The notes under the pieces are model-generated. The model was given only the letters and a program-made list of their open reading frames with translations. It did no database searches and was not told the origin of the DNA. From assembly GCA_947379865.1 (NCBI GenBank), contig CANCOY010000107.1:1-11934 (forward strand): a DNA stretch of 11,934 bases. Direction: 5' to 3'. The position numbers and the translations under genes are program-made. The stretch is from Acetobacteraceae bacterium (lineage in GTDB: Bacteria; Pseudomonadota; Alphaproteobacteria; Zavarziniales; Zavarziniaceae). Below, piece after piece: positions 6,182-11,934 of this stretch (positions are counted from its first letter, which is position 1; every line of letters begins with the position of its first letter).

Positions 6182-7279
6182 ATGACCATGGCTGAAATGA
6201 ATGCGGGCACGGTAGCACCTGTGCTGCCCCTCAGGCATCGGGCCGTTGGGTATTGGCTGCTTGCCGTCTCGGCGCTGCTGTTCTGCATGGTGGTTCTGGG
6301 CGGCGTCACCCGCCTGACAGATTCCGGCCTGTCCATTACCGAATGGCGGCCGGTGACCGGTGTGATTCCGCCCCTGAGTGATGCCGACTGGCAGGTGGAA
6401 CTGGAAAAATATCGCCAGATCCCCGAATATCGCCTGATCAATGAAGGCATGGGCATGCCGGCCTTCCAGCGCATCTATCTTTATGAATGGTCACACCGGC
6501 TGCTGGGGCGCCTGATTGGGCTGGCATTCCTGATCCCGTTTCTGGTGTTCCTGTGGCGCCGCTGGATCGATCGGCCTCTGGCCCTGCGTCTGGCAGGGAT
6601 TTTTCTGCTGGGCGGGCTTCAGGGGGCGCTTGGCTGGTACATGGTCAAGAGTGGCCTGACCGTGCGGACCGATGTCAGCCAATATCGACTTACCGCCCAT
6701 CTGGGCATGGCGTTCGCGATTCAGGCTGCCGTTATCTGGACGGCCCTTGGCCAATTGCGGGCGGGCGGGTTCGCTCCGCCGTCCAGCGGATCACCAGCGC
6801 GGCGGCTTGGTGTCTGGGCGGTTGGCCTTGCGGGCCTGGTTTACTGTCAGGTTCTGCTGGGCGGATTTGTCGCCGGGCTCGATGCCGGCATGATCTACAA
6901 TACGTGGCCCCTGATGGGGAACAGCCTGATCCCCGGTGACCTCGTGGTTGACGGAACCTGGGGGCACAACCTTTTCGAGAATCGTACGCTGGTGCAGTTC
7001 AACCATCGCCTGGGCGCCTATGGGGTGACGGCAGCCGTTATCGTGCTCTGGCTCGCCGTCCGCCGGGCGCCCGCCGGGGTAGCTGCCCGGCGCGCCGCCA
7101 ACTGGCTGCTGGCGGCGCTGGCGGTCCAGATGGGGCTGGGCATCGCCACCCTGTTGCTGGTGGTTCCTGTGCCGCTTGCCGCTGCCCATCAGGCTGGCGC
7201 GTTCATCCTGTTCACCGTGGCGCTGCGCACCGCCCACGTCCTGTTGACGGATGCGACGGCCCCCGCCGCACCCGCCTGA
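6182..7279 (+). CDS. ctaA: Heme A synthase, COX15/CtaA family
   Basis: 365 residues. The enzyme oxidises the C8 methyl of heme O to a formyl group, giving heme A for aa3-type cytochrome oxidase in the inner membrane. Eight hydrophobic segments are visible. Family signatures: GGVTRLTDSGLSITEW at 40-55, YEWSHRLLGR (H105), TAHLGMAF (H173), VQFNHRLGAY (H275) and AAAHQAGA (H336). These four histidines are the expected heme ligands, repeated in the two four-helix halves. The paired cysteines of the Bacillus-type first loop are absent, as expected for the mitochondrial/alphaproteobacterial COX15 type. GGAG at 6172-6175, six bases before ATG 6182, supports this start over an upstream TTG in the same frame. 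No oxidase genes (ctaB-G, cox) are in the window. The end is five bases from the convergent metY stop. Confidence 0.95.
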   Translation: MTMAEMNAGTVAPVLPLRHRAVGYWLLAVSALLFCMVVLGGVTRLTDSGLSITEWRPVTGVIPPLSDADWQVELEKYRQIPEYRLINEGMGMPAFQRIYLYEWSHRLLGRLIGLAFLIPFLVFLWRRWIDRPLALRLAGIFLLGGLQGALGWYMVKSGLTVRTDVSQYRLTAHLGMAFAIQAAVIWTALGQLRAGGFAPPSSGSPARRLGVWAVGLAGLVYCQVLLGGFVAGLDAGMIYNTWPLMGNSLIPGDLVVDGTWGHNLFENRTLVQFNHRLGAYGVTAAVIVLWLAVRRAPAGVAARRAANWLLAALAVQMGLGIATLLLVVPVPLAAAHQAGAFILFTVALRTAHVLLTDATAPAAPA

Positions 7280-7284
7280 GGCTG

Positions 7285-8571
7285 CTAGAGCTTGGCCAAT
7301 GCCTGATCAAGATCGGCAATAAGGTCAGCCGCATCCTCGATGCCAATGGACAGACGCACCACATCAGGGGCGGCACCGGCTGCTGCAAGCTGTTCCGGCG
7401 CCAACTGGCTGTGGGTGGTAGACGCCGGGTGAATAATCAGGCTGCGCACATCGCCCACATTGGCCAAGTGGCTGAACAACTGGACATTGCGGACCAGTGC
7501 AACGCCTGCCTCATGCCCGCCCTTCACACCAAAGGTGAACACCGCCCCGGCGCCCTTGGGCAGATAGCGCTTGGCCAGCGCATGGTATTTGTCGCCTGGC
7601 AGGCCCGCGTAATTGACCCACGCCACCTTGGGGTGCTTTGACAGATGGGTGGCCACCGTCAGGGCATTGGCGCAATGCCTGTCCATGCGCAGCGCCAGGG
7701 TCTCTGTCCCGGTCAGCAGCAGGAAGGCGTTGAAGGGCGAGATGGCCGGCCCAAGATCACGCAGGCCAAGCACCCGGCAGGCGATGGCAAAGGCGATATT
7801 GCCGAACGTCTCAAAGAGCTTCATGCCGTTGTAGGAGGCATTGGGCTGGGACAGCAGGGGGAACTTGTCCGACCCCCAATCGAAATTGCCACCGTCGACG
7901 ATCAGGCCGCCGATGCTGTTGCCATGGCCGCCCAGGAACTTGGTGGCTGAGTGCACAACCACATTGGCCCCATGCTCGATGGGGCGGCACAGATAGGGTG
8001 TGGCGAGCGTATTGTCGACGATCAGGGGTACCCGGTGCTTCTGCGCGACCTTGGCAATCCCCTCGATGTCCGAGACGACGCCGCCCGGATTGGCGAGGCT
8101 CTCGATAAAGAAGGCCCGGGTGCTGGCGTCGGCCGCCTTGTCGAAATTGGCCGGGTCATCGCCATCGACCCAGACAACCTTCCAGCCAAAGGATTTGAAG
8201 CTCTGGCCGAACTGGTTGATCGTGCCGCCGTACAGCTTGCGGCTGGCGACGATGGTATCGCCCGGCTGCATGATGGTGTGGAGGGCAATGAACTGGGCCG
8301 CATGGCCAGACGCCACCGCCAGACCAGCCGTGCCACCTTCCAGATTGGCAATGCGTGCTTCCAGTACGGCCGTCGTGGGGTTCATCAGGCGGGTATAGAT
8401 GTTGCCAAAGGCCTGCAGCGCAAAGAGCGAGGCTGCATGGTCAGCATCGTCAAACACATAGGAGGACGTCTGGTAGATCGGTGTCACCCGCGCGCCCGTG
8501 GTGGGGTCGGGGGCCGCACCTGCATGGATCGTGCGCGTCTCGAAGGAATAGGTGGGCGTCTCATCGGTCAT
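7285..8571 (-). CDS. metY: O-acetylhomoserine sulfhydrylase (aminocarboxypropyltransferase)
   Basis: 428 residues, a full-length PLP enzyme of the Cys/Met metabolism family. It would make homocysteine and acetate from O-acetylhomoserine and sulfide, the direct sulfhydrylation route to methionine. Visible: Y59-x-R61 of the phosphate-binding partner loop (IYTRLMNPT), SGHAAQ at 88-93, the aspartate that contacts the PLP ring in IVDNTLATPYLCRP (D186), and the Schiff-base lysine in SATKFLGGHG (K211). The long MetY-type insert after K211 and the tail end NVGDVRSLIIHPASTTHSQL favour MetY over the shorter MetZ or MetB. AGGAG sits seven bases before ATG 8571. It is last in an apparent operon, 36 bases after the CoA-binding gene, leaving no space for a SAM riboswitch directly in front. 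Confidence 0.94.
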   Translation of the reverse strand: MTDETPTYSFETRTIHAGAAPDPTTGARVTPIYQTSSYVFDDADHAASLFALQAFGNIYTRLMNPTTAVLEARIANLEGGTAGLAVASGHAAQFIALHTIMQPGDTIVASRKLYGGTINQFGQSFKSFGWKVVWVDGDDPANFDKAADASTRAFFIESLANPGGVVSDIEGIAKVAQKHRVPLIVDNTLATPYLCRPIEHGANVVVHSATKFLGGHGNSIGGLIVDGGNFDWGSDKFPLLSQPNASYNGMKLFETFGNIAFAIACRVLGLRDLGPAISPFNAFLLLTGTETLALRMDRHCANALTVATHLSKHPKVAWVNYAGLPGDKYHALAKRYLPKGAGAVFTFGVKGGHEAGVALVRNVQLFSHLANVGDVRSLIIHPASTTHSQLAPEQLAAAGAAPDVVRLSIGIEDAADLIADLDQALAKL

Positions 8572-8607
8572 GGGGCGTCTCCTGCAACGGTTGTTTGATT
8601 TGGTGGG

Positions 8608-9093
8608 TCAGATAAGGCGTTCCCGGCGGGCGCTGATGATACGCGAGTCAACGCCGAAAAAGCCCATTTCGCCAGACAGGCGGCCAAATTCCATCTTGGG
8701 GCAGCGGTCCATGATCACGGTCAGTCCCGCTGCTTGCGCCTTGGTGGCGGCCTCGGCATGCATGATGCCCAGTTGCAGCCACAGAACCCGCGCGCCAATG
8801 CGGATCGCGGCCTCTGCCAGGGGCGGTACAGCGGCGGCATTGCGGAAGACATCAACCATGTCCACGGGCACGGGCAGTTCATCCAGGCTGGCGCAGACGG
8901 TCTCGCCCAGCAGGGTATGCCCGGCAAGCCCAGGGTTTACCGGGATCACGCGACAGCCCTTGCCCTGCATATACTTCATGACGATGAAGCTGGCCTTGGC
9001 GGGATTTGCGCTGGCACCCACCAGGGCAATGGTGCGCACCGATCTTAGCAACCCTGCGATCAGGCTGTCGGAATAGGCATAGGGGCTGGCCAT
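8608..9093 (-). CDS. CoA-binding domain protein (YccU/HcgR-like Rossmann fold)
   Basis: 161 residues from ATG 9093. A single CoA-binding Rossmann domain, as in the succinyl-CoA ligase alpha subunit and E. coli YccU. It shows TIALVGASANPAKASF (nucleotide loop, residues 21-36), VIPVNPGLAGHTLLGE (49-64), the strand VDMVDVFRN (77-85), LWLQLGI (104-110) and the conserved end VIMDRCPKMEF (126-136). Its biochemical role is unknown; the family is thought to bind CoA or acyl-CoA. The frame is open farther upstream into the crotonase gene, but homology begins only after ATG 9093. GAGGG overlapping the crotonase stop gives a spacer of ten bases. The 13-base gap to the crotonase implies co-transcription and perhaps translational coupling. 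Confidence 0.88.
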   Translation of the reverse strand: MASPYAYSDSLIAGLLRSVRTIALVGASANPAKASFIVMKYMQGKGCRVIPVNPGLAGHTLLGETVCASLDELPVPVDMVDVFRNAAAVPPLAEAAIRIGARVLWLQLGIMHAEAATKAQAAGLTVIMDRCPKMEFGRLSGEMGFFGVDSRIISARRERLI

Positions 9094-9106
9094 GATGCCG
9101 CCGCCC

Positions 9107-9895
9107 TCAGCGATCACGCCAGTGGGGCTGCCGCTTTTCAATGAAGGCGCCGATGCCCTCGATGGCGTCCTCAGCCAGCATGTTTCGGGCCATGGCCGCA
9201 CTGGCCACATCATAAGCGTCGCCCAGGGGCAGGGTGACCTGCTCGTGATAGGTCTTCTTGCCAAGGGCGAGGGTATAGGCCGACTTGGAGGCGATCAGGC
9301 GGGCGAGGGCCAGGACCTCGGCATCAAGGTCGGCGGCAGGCACCGCCCGGTTGATCAGCCCAAACCGCGCCGCCGTGGCTGCGTCCACGGGTTCGCCGGT
9401 CAGCAGCATCTCCATGGCATGCTTCGGGGACACATTGCGGCTAAGCGCCACCATGGGGGTGGAACAGAACAGGCCAATATTGACCCCCGGGGTGGCAAAG
9501 CGCGCATCATCGGCCGCAATGGCCAGATCGCAGGTGGCCACCAGCTGGCACCCCGCCGCGGTGGCCACGCCATGCACCCGGGCAATCACCGGCTGACGCA
9601 GCTGGGTGATCGCCTGCATCATGCTGCTGCAGCGGGAAAACACGGCTTCAATGGCGTCGTCCTGATTAAGCCCCCGCATTTCCTTCAGGTCGTGTCCGGC
9701 GCAGAAGGCCGGACCGGCGCCGGCAATCACGACGACCCGTACGCTCGGGTCGGCATCAATGGCCGAGAGCGCCAGGATCATGTCTCCCATCAGGTCCATG
9801 CTCAGCCCATTGCGCTGGCCCGGCCGGTTGAGGGTGAGGGTGGCAATGCCGTCCCTGTCGGAGCGGAGGAGGATCGGCGCGCTTGGGCCACTCAT
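9107..9895 (-). CDS. ECHDC3-like crotonase-superfamily protein lacking catalytic glutamates
   Basis: 262 residues, complete crotonase fold. Usually annotated enoyl-CoA hydratase. The oxyanion-hole segments are kept: CAGHDLKEM at 65-73 and GVATAAGCQL at 109-118. The two glutamates that hydrate the double bond in true hydratases are replaced: GCE becomes GCQ (Q117), and PE becomes PG (G137, in ATPGVNIGLFCSTP). The string ATAAGCQLVA followed by ATPGVNIGLFCSTP is the pattern of the ECHDC3 subgroup, known in animals as a mitochondrial protein of unclear reaction. Hydratase activity is therefore unlikely, while CoA-thioester binding is likely. AGGAG lies eight bases before ATG 9895. It is first in the apparent operon with the CoA-binding protein and metY, and divergent from rplM. 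Confidence 0.9.
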   Translation of the reverse strand: MSGPSAPILLRSDRDGIATLTLNRPGQRNGLSMDLMGDMILALSAIDADPSVRVVVIAGAGPAFCAGHDLKEMRGLNQDDAIEAVFSRCSSMMQAITQLRQPVIARVHGVATAAGCQLVATCDLAIAADDARFATPGVNIGLFCSTPMVALSRNVSPKHAMEMLLTGEPVDAATAARFGLINRAVPAADLDAEVLALARLIASKSAYTLALGKKTYHEQVTLPLGDAYDVASAAMARNMLAEDAIEGIGAFIEKRQPHWRDR

Positions 9896-9946
9896 GTGAT
9901 AATCTCCTGTTGGCGACCGATCCTAGTCCGGCTGCCTGCCGTGGGA

Positions 9947-9977
9947 AAGCGGAAACTGTGGTATTCAAATACCGCTT
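9947..9977. promoter_or_regulatory. Nested inverted repeats between the crotonase operon and rplM
   Basis: GGTATT-CA-AATACC (9960-9973) is an operator-like palindrome with six-base arms. It lies inside a wider pair AAGCGG (9947-9952) / CCGCTT (9972-9977). It is about 40 bases upstream of the rplM -35 and about 65 upstream of the crotonase start. On the minus strand a weak promoter (TTTCCC, 17 bases, TAGGAT ending near 9923) could serve the crotonase operon. Candidate binding site only. Confidence 0.35.
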
Positions 9978-10010
9978 CTGTAAGGGTCAGAGAAGATTGG
10001 CTTTTTTGGC

Positions 10011-10038
10011 TTGACCCCGGAAAAGATCTGCCTATAGT
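10011..10038 (+). promoter_or_regulatory. Sigma-70-type promoter of rplM-rpsI
   Basis: TTGACC at 10011-10016 and TATAGT at 10033-10038 each match the consensus in five of six positions, with a 16-base spacer. The expected transcript start is near 10045, giving a leader of about 75 bases before rplM. This is the clearest promoter in the window. Confidence 0.8.
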
Positions 10039-10044
10039 CCGCCT

Positions 10045-10100
10045 CCGACGCCCCTGGGCCTTGCCCCGGCGTGTGTTCCGTGTGGGAACGCTGCCGTCGG
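10045..10100 (+). promoter_or_regulatory. Structured leader of rplM mRNA, candidate autoregulatory element
   Basis: CCGACG (10045-10050) can pair with CGTCGG (10095-10100), closing a domain that starts at the predicted transcript 5' end. Inside it GTTCC (10075-10079) and GGAAC (10085-10089) form a small hairpin. The ribosome site GAGGA (10109-10113) follows nine bases later. Ribosomal protein leaders that bind L13 are known in other bacteria; a similar role here is inference. Confidence 0.35.
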
Positions 10101-10118
10101 GGCCTGATGAGGACCTTC

Positions 10119-10580
10119 ATGCGCACTTTCTCCGCCAAGCCGGCAGACGTGCAGAAGAAGTGGGTTGTGATCGATGCGGAGGGCCTGGTTGTTGGCCGTC
10201 TCGCCGTCGTCATCGCCGACCGTCTGCGCGGAAAGCACAAGCCGACCTTCACCCCGCATGTGGATTGCGGTGACAATGTCATCGTCATCAACGCGCGCAA
10301 TGTCCATTTTACCGGCCGCAAGCGCGAGAACAAGAAGTTCTACTGGCACACCGGTTATCCGGGCGGCATCAAGGAGCGCACCATGGCGCAGCTCCTCGAC
10401 GGCGCCCATCCGGAGCGCGTGGTTCTGAAGGCTGTTGAGCGCATGGTGCCCCGTGGCCCCCTTGGCCGTCAGCAGATGAGCAACCTGCGCGTCTATGCCG
10501 GTGCCGAGCATCCCCACGTCGCCCAGTCCCCCGAGGTGCTGGACGTCGGCGCTCTCAACCGCAAGAACAAGAGGGCGTGA
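10119..10580 (+). CDS. rplM: 50S ribosomal protein L13 (uL13)
   Basis: 153 residues, normal length. An early-assembly protein of the large subunit. It begins MRTFSAKPADVQKKWVVIDA as alphaproteobacterial L13 does, then VVGRLA, RGKHKPTFTPHVDCGDNVIV, the YWHTGYPGG loop, MVPRGPLGRQQ and the end LNRKNKRA. Two ATGs in the same frame lie close together; ATG 10119 is chosen because the homology starts there and GAGGA precedes it by five bases. The stop is two bases before the rpsI ATG, so the two are translated from one message. Confidence 0.97.
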   Translation: MRTFSAKPADVQKKWVVIDAEGLVVGRLAVVIADRLRGKHKPTFTPHVDCGDNVIVINARNVHFTGRKRENKKFYWHTGYPGGIKERTMAQLLDGAHPERVVLKAVERMVPRGPLGRQQMSNLRVYAGAEHPHVAQSPEVLDVGALNRKNKRA

Positions 10581-10582
10581 TC

Positions 10583-11074
10583 ATGTCCGAGACACAACCC
10601 CGCACGCTTCAGGATCTGCGCGCCCTCGGCGCCGGCGGCACCACCCGCACGGCCGAAGACGCTCCTGCAAAGCCGCTGAAGGACCAGCTTGGTCGCTCCT
10701 ATGCCACTGGCAAGCGCAAGAACGCCATTGCCCGCGTCTGGGTGAAGCCCGGCACCGGCAAGGTCACGGTCAATGGCCGCGACGTGCAGGTCTATTTCGC
10801 ACGCCCCGTGCTGCGCATGCTGCTGAACCAGCCGTTCACGGTTGCCAGCCGCGTTGGCCAGTATGACGTGTTCTGTACGGTTACCGGCGGTGGCCTCTCT
10901 GGCCAGGCCGGCGCGGTGCGCCACGGCGTCTCCAAGGCCCTGACCTATCAGGAGCCGGAACTGCGCGGCGTGCTGAAGGCCGGTGGCTTCCTGACCCGCG
11001 ATAGCCGCGTCGTTGAGCGTAAGAAGTACGGCAAGGCCAAGGCCCGCCGCAGCTTCCAGTTCTCGAAGCGTTAA
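10583..11074 (+). CDS. rpsI: 30S ribosomal protein S9 (uS9)
   Basis: 163 residues, against 130 in E. coli; the first 33 or so residues are an extension rich in Ala, Thr and Gly, as is common in alphaproteobacterial S9. The conserved body has YATGKRKNAIARVWVKPGTG (40-59), GGGLSGQAGAVRHG (102-115), LTRDSRVVERKKYG (137-150) and the C-terminal tail RRSFQFSKR, whose last residues reach the decoding site near P-site tRNA. GAGGG in the end of rplM gives an eight-base spacer to ATG 10583. A GTG at 10577 overlapping the rplM stop is possible but too close to the ribosome site. Transcription ends at the terminator after the gene. Confidence 0.97.
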   Translation: MSETQPRTLQDLRALGAGGTTRTAEDAPAKPLKDQLGRSYATGKRKNAIARVWVKPGTGKVTVNGRDVQVYFARPVLRMLLNQPFTVASRVGQYDVFCTVTGGGLSGQAGAVRHGVSKALTYQEPELRGVLKAGGFLTRDSRVVERKKYGKAKARRSFQFSKR

Positions 11075-11080
11075 GCTTTG

Positions 11081-11104
11081 GGCCTTGGTGGCAACACCAA
11101 GGCC
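11081..11104 (+). terminator. Hairpin directly after rpsI (GCAA tetraloop, no T run)
   Basis: GGCCTTGGTG (11081-11090), loop GCAA, CACCAAGGCC (11095-11104): ten perfect base pairs capped by a GNRA tetraloop, seven bases after the rpsI stop. No T run follows, so it is more likely an RNA-stabilising or 3'-end protecting structure than an intrinsic terminator alone. Confidence 0.6.
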
Positions 11105-11116
11105 TCCAACAGGATC

Positions 11117-11147
11117 AAGGGGTTGCCGGAAACGGCAGCCCCTTTTT
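11117..11147 (+). terminator. Intrinsic terminator of the rplM-rpsI operon
   Basis: GGGGTTGCCG (11119-11128), loop GAAA (11129-11132), CGGCAGCCCC (11133-11142): ten pairs including one G-U, capped by a GNRA loop and followed by TTTTT (11143-11147). The two A bases before the stem extend pairing into the T run. A textbook rho-independent terminator. Confidence 0.9.
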
Positions 11148-11230
11148 CTTTGGGCGGCAGCTGTTCCCAAATCTTGGCATAGCTCCAAAGATTACTGTCA
11201 GGTTTCGCCGGACTGACGGGGAAGGGACCC

Positions 11231-11934
11231 ATGACAAGCGATATTGGCAAGGCGATTGCCGAGGCATACCGCTGGCAGCGCCGCCTGGGAAACACGGGCC
11301 TGGCGGCCACATGCTGTCACATCGTCGCCAACCCATCCCTTCCACAGGTTTGGGACGCCAATCATGCTGACGCTGTCACCGCAAGGACTGATCTGGAAAT
11401 CGCCTCGGTCTTCGCCGCCATGGATGCGCACCTCAGCCACACCCCATGGCGGGTCGTCCATACGGACTGCTTTACGCCGGACGCATTTCTTGGCCGACTG
11501 GCGTTGGACGGTTTCCGGGAACAGCCGGTTACCATCCAGATGGTCCTGCAGGGTGAACTGTCAGACAAGGGACCAATTGTAGAGATCCGACCGGTGCTCG
11601 ACGATTCCGACTGGCGGGTGATGCACAGTTTGGTTGCCCTCGATCATGCCGAGGGTCGACGGACGGCTGGGCTTGCCGTGATGCCAGAGTTCACAACGTC
11701 CATGGTGTCGGCCTATCGCGCGAAGCGCCCACATTACCACTTCAATCTCATCATTCAGGATGGCGCGCCTGTCGCCTACGGGGCCTATGCCATTGCCCCG
11801 AACGGCGTCGGCATGATCGAGGACCTCTTCACGCTCCCGACCGCGCGCCGCAGAGGTATCGCGACAGCCATGATTGCTGCCTTTTCAGATCGCTTGCGCG
11901 CTAGTGGCTGCCGCGTGATCTTTCTTGGTGCGCT
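11231..11934 (+). CDS. GNAT-family N-acetyltransferase (C-terminus cut by right edge)
   Basis: Open for 234 codons from ATG 11231 to the edge, with no stop. The acetyl-CoA-binding motif A of GNAT enzymes is clear near residues 196-215: MIEDLFTLPTARRRGIATAM, with R206, G209 and A211 filling the R-x-x-G-x-A pyrophosphate loop. The next helix and the strand CRVIFLGA are the start of motif B. About 115 residues precede the GNAT domain. This part (WQRRLGNTGLAATCCHIVAN) may be a first, degenerate acetyltransferase half, since DLEIASVFAAMD and WRVVHTDCFTPDAF recall two-domain GNAT proteins, but this is uncertain. The acceptor substrate is unknown. GAAGGGA ends close before ATG. The gene follows the rpsI terminator by about 83 bases, so it must have its own promoter, which I could not identify. 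Confidence 0.82.
   Translation, partial: MTSDIGKAIAEAYRWQRRLGNTGLAATCCHIVANPSLPQVWDANHADAVTARTDLEIASVFAAMDAHLSHTPWRVVHTDCFTPDAFLGRLALDGFREQPVTIQMVLQGELSDKGPIVEIRPVLDDSDWRVMHSLVALDHAEGRRTAGLAVMPEFTTSMVSAYRAKRPHYHFNLIIQDGAPVAYGAYAIAPNGVGMIEDLFTLPTARRRGIATAMIAAFSDRLRASGCRVIFLGA

Noticed and set aside
8572..8607. SAM riboswitch before metY
   Set aside because: Only 36 bases separate metY from the preceding gene, too few for the aptamer, and no such fold is visible.
9094..9264. Upstream extension of the CoA-binding protein to 9264
   Set aside because: This part is antisense-free overlap with the crotonase coding sequence in another frame, has no homology to CoA-binding proteins, and a ribosome site precedes ATG 9093.
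9092..10273. Long plus-strand open frame (393 codons) across the crotonase gene and the rplM leader
   Set aside because: It is antisense to the crotonase, crosses the promoter region and runs into rplM in another frame; it shows no recognisable domain.
10577..10582. GTG 10577 as the rpsI start
   Set aside because: It would leave only two bases after the GAGGG ribosome site; ATG 10583 has a normal spacer and gives the usual MSE start.

Overview
The window reads as a chromosomal segment of a high-GC alphaproteobacterium. The evidence is an alphaproteobacterial-type rplM-rpsI pair (S9 carries an N-terminal extension of about 30 residues), a COX15-type heme A synthase of an aerobic respirer, an ECHDC3-type crotonase / CoA-binding / metY cluster next to rplM, an RmuC protein, and GANTC sites of the CcrM type in intergenic DNA. 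I cannot name the genus; a Rhodospirillales-like lineage is only a guess.

Layout, left to right. (1) 1-2053, minus strand: the N-terminal 684 codons of a very large cell-surface or secreted protein that runs off the left edge. It has an LEPR-type N-terminal motif, a DUF4347 domain, two bacterial Ig-like modules, and then tandem modules of 84-85 residues whose DNA is nearly identical between copies. (2) 2054-2340: its upstream region, with a candidate -10, paired CGTTAAT boxes, tandem GANTC sites and a strong palindrome. (3) 2341-4038, minus: rmuC. (4) 4039-4436: about 400 bases with no recognisable gene. (5) 4437-5216, plus: a membrane fatty acid hydroxylase/sterol desaturase-family protein. 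(6) 5217-6030: three small genes, namely a two-helix membrane protein (minus), a 114-residue hypothetical protein (plus) and a 36-residue single-helix membrane protein (minus). (7) 6182-7279, plus: ctaA/COX15. (8) 9895 to 7285, minus: an apparent operon of an ECHDC3-like crotonase, a YccU-like CoA-binding protein and O-acetylhomoserine sulfhydrylase (metY). (9) 10011-11147, plus: rplM-rpsI with a clear promoter, a structured leader, and two GNRA-tetraloop hairpins after the stop, the second a canonical intrinsic terminator. (10) 11231 to the right edge, plus: a truncated GNAT-family acetyltransferase.

Genes are tightly packed. The hydroxylase and the 73-residue gene meet tail to tail with no base between them, and ctaA and metY converge with a five-base gap. 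Most of the window is housekeeping: translation, heme A, methionine and genome maintenance. The accessory and least explained parts are the repeat protein with its upstream region, the small membrane proteins around 5.2-6.0 kb, and the crotonase, which lacks both catalytic glutamates. I did not find a convincing new defence or mobile system here. Both edge genes are incomplete.
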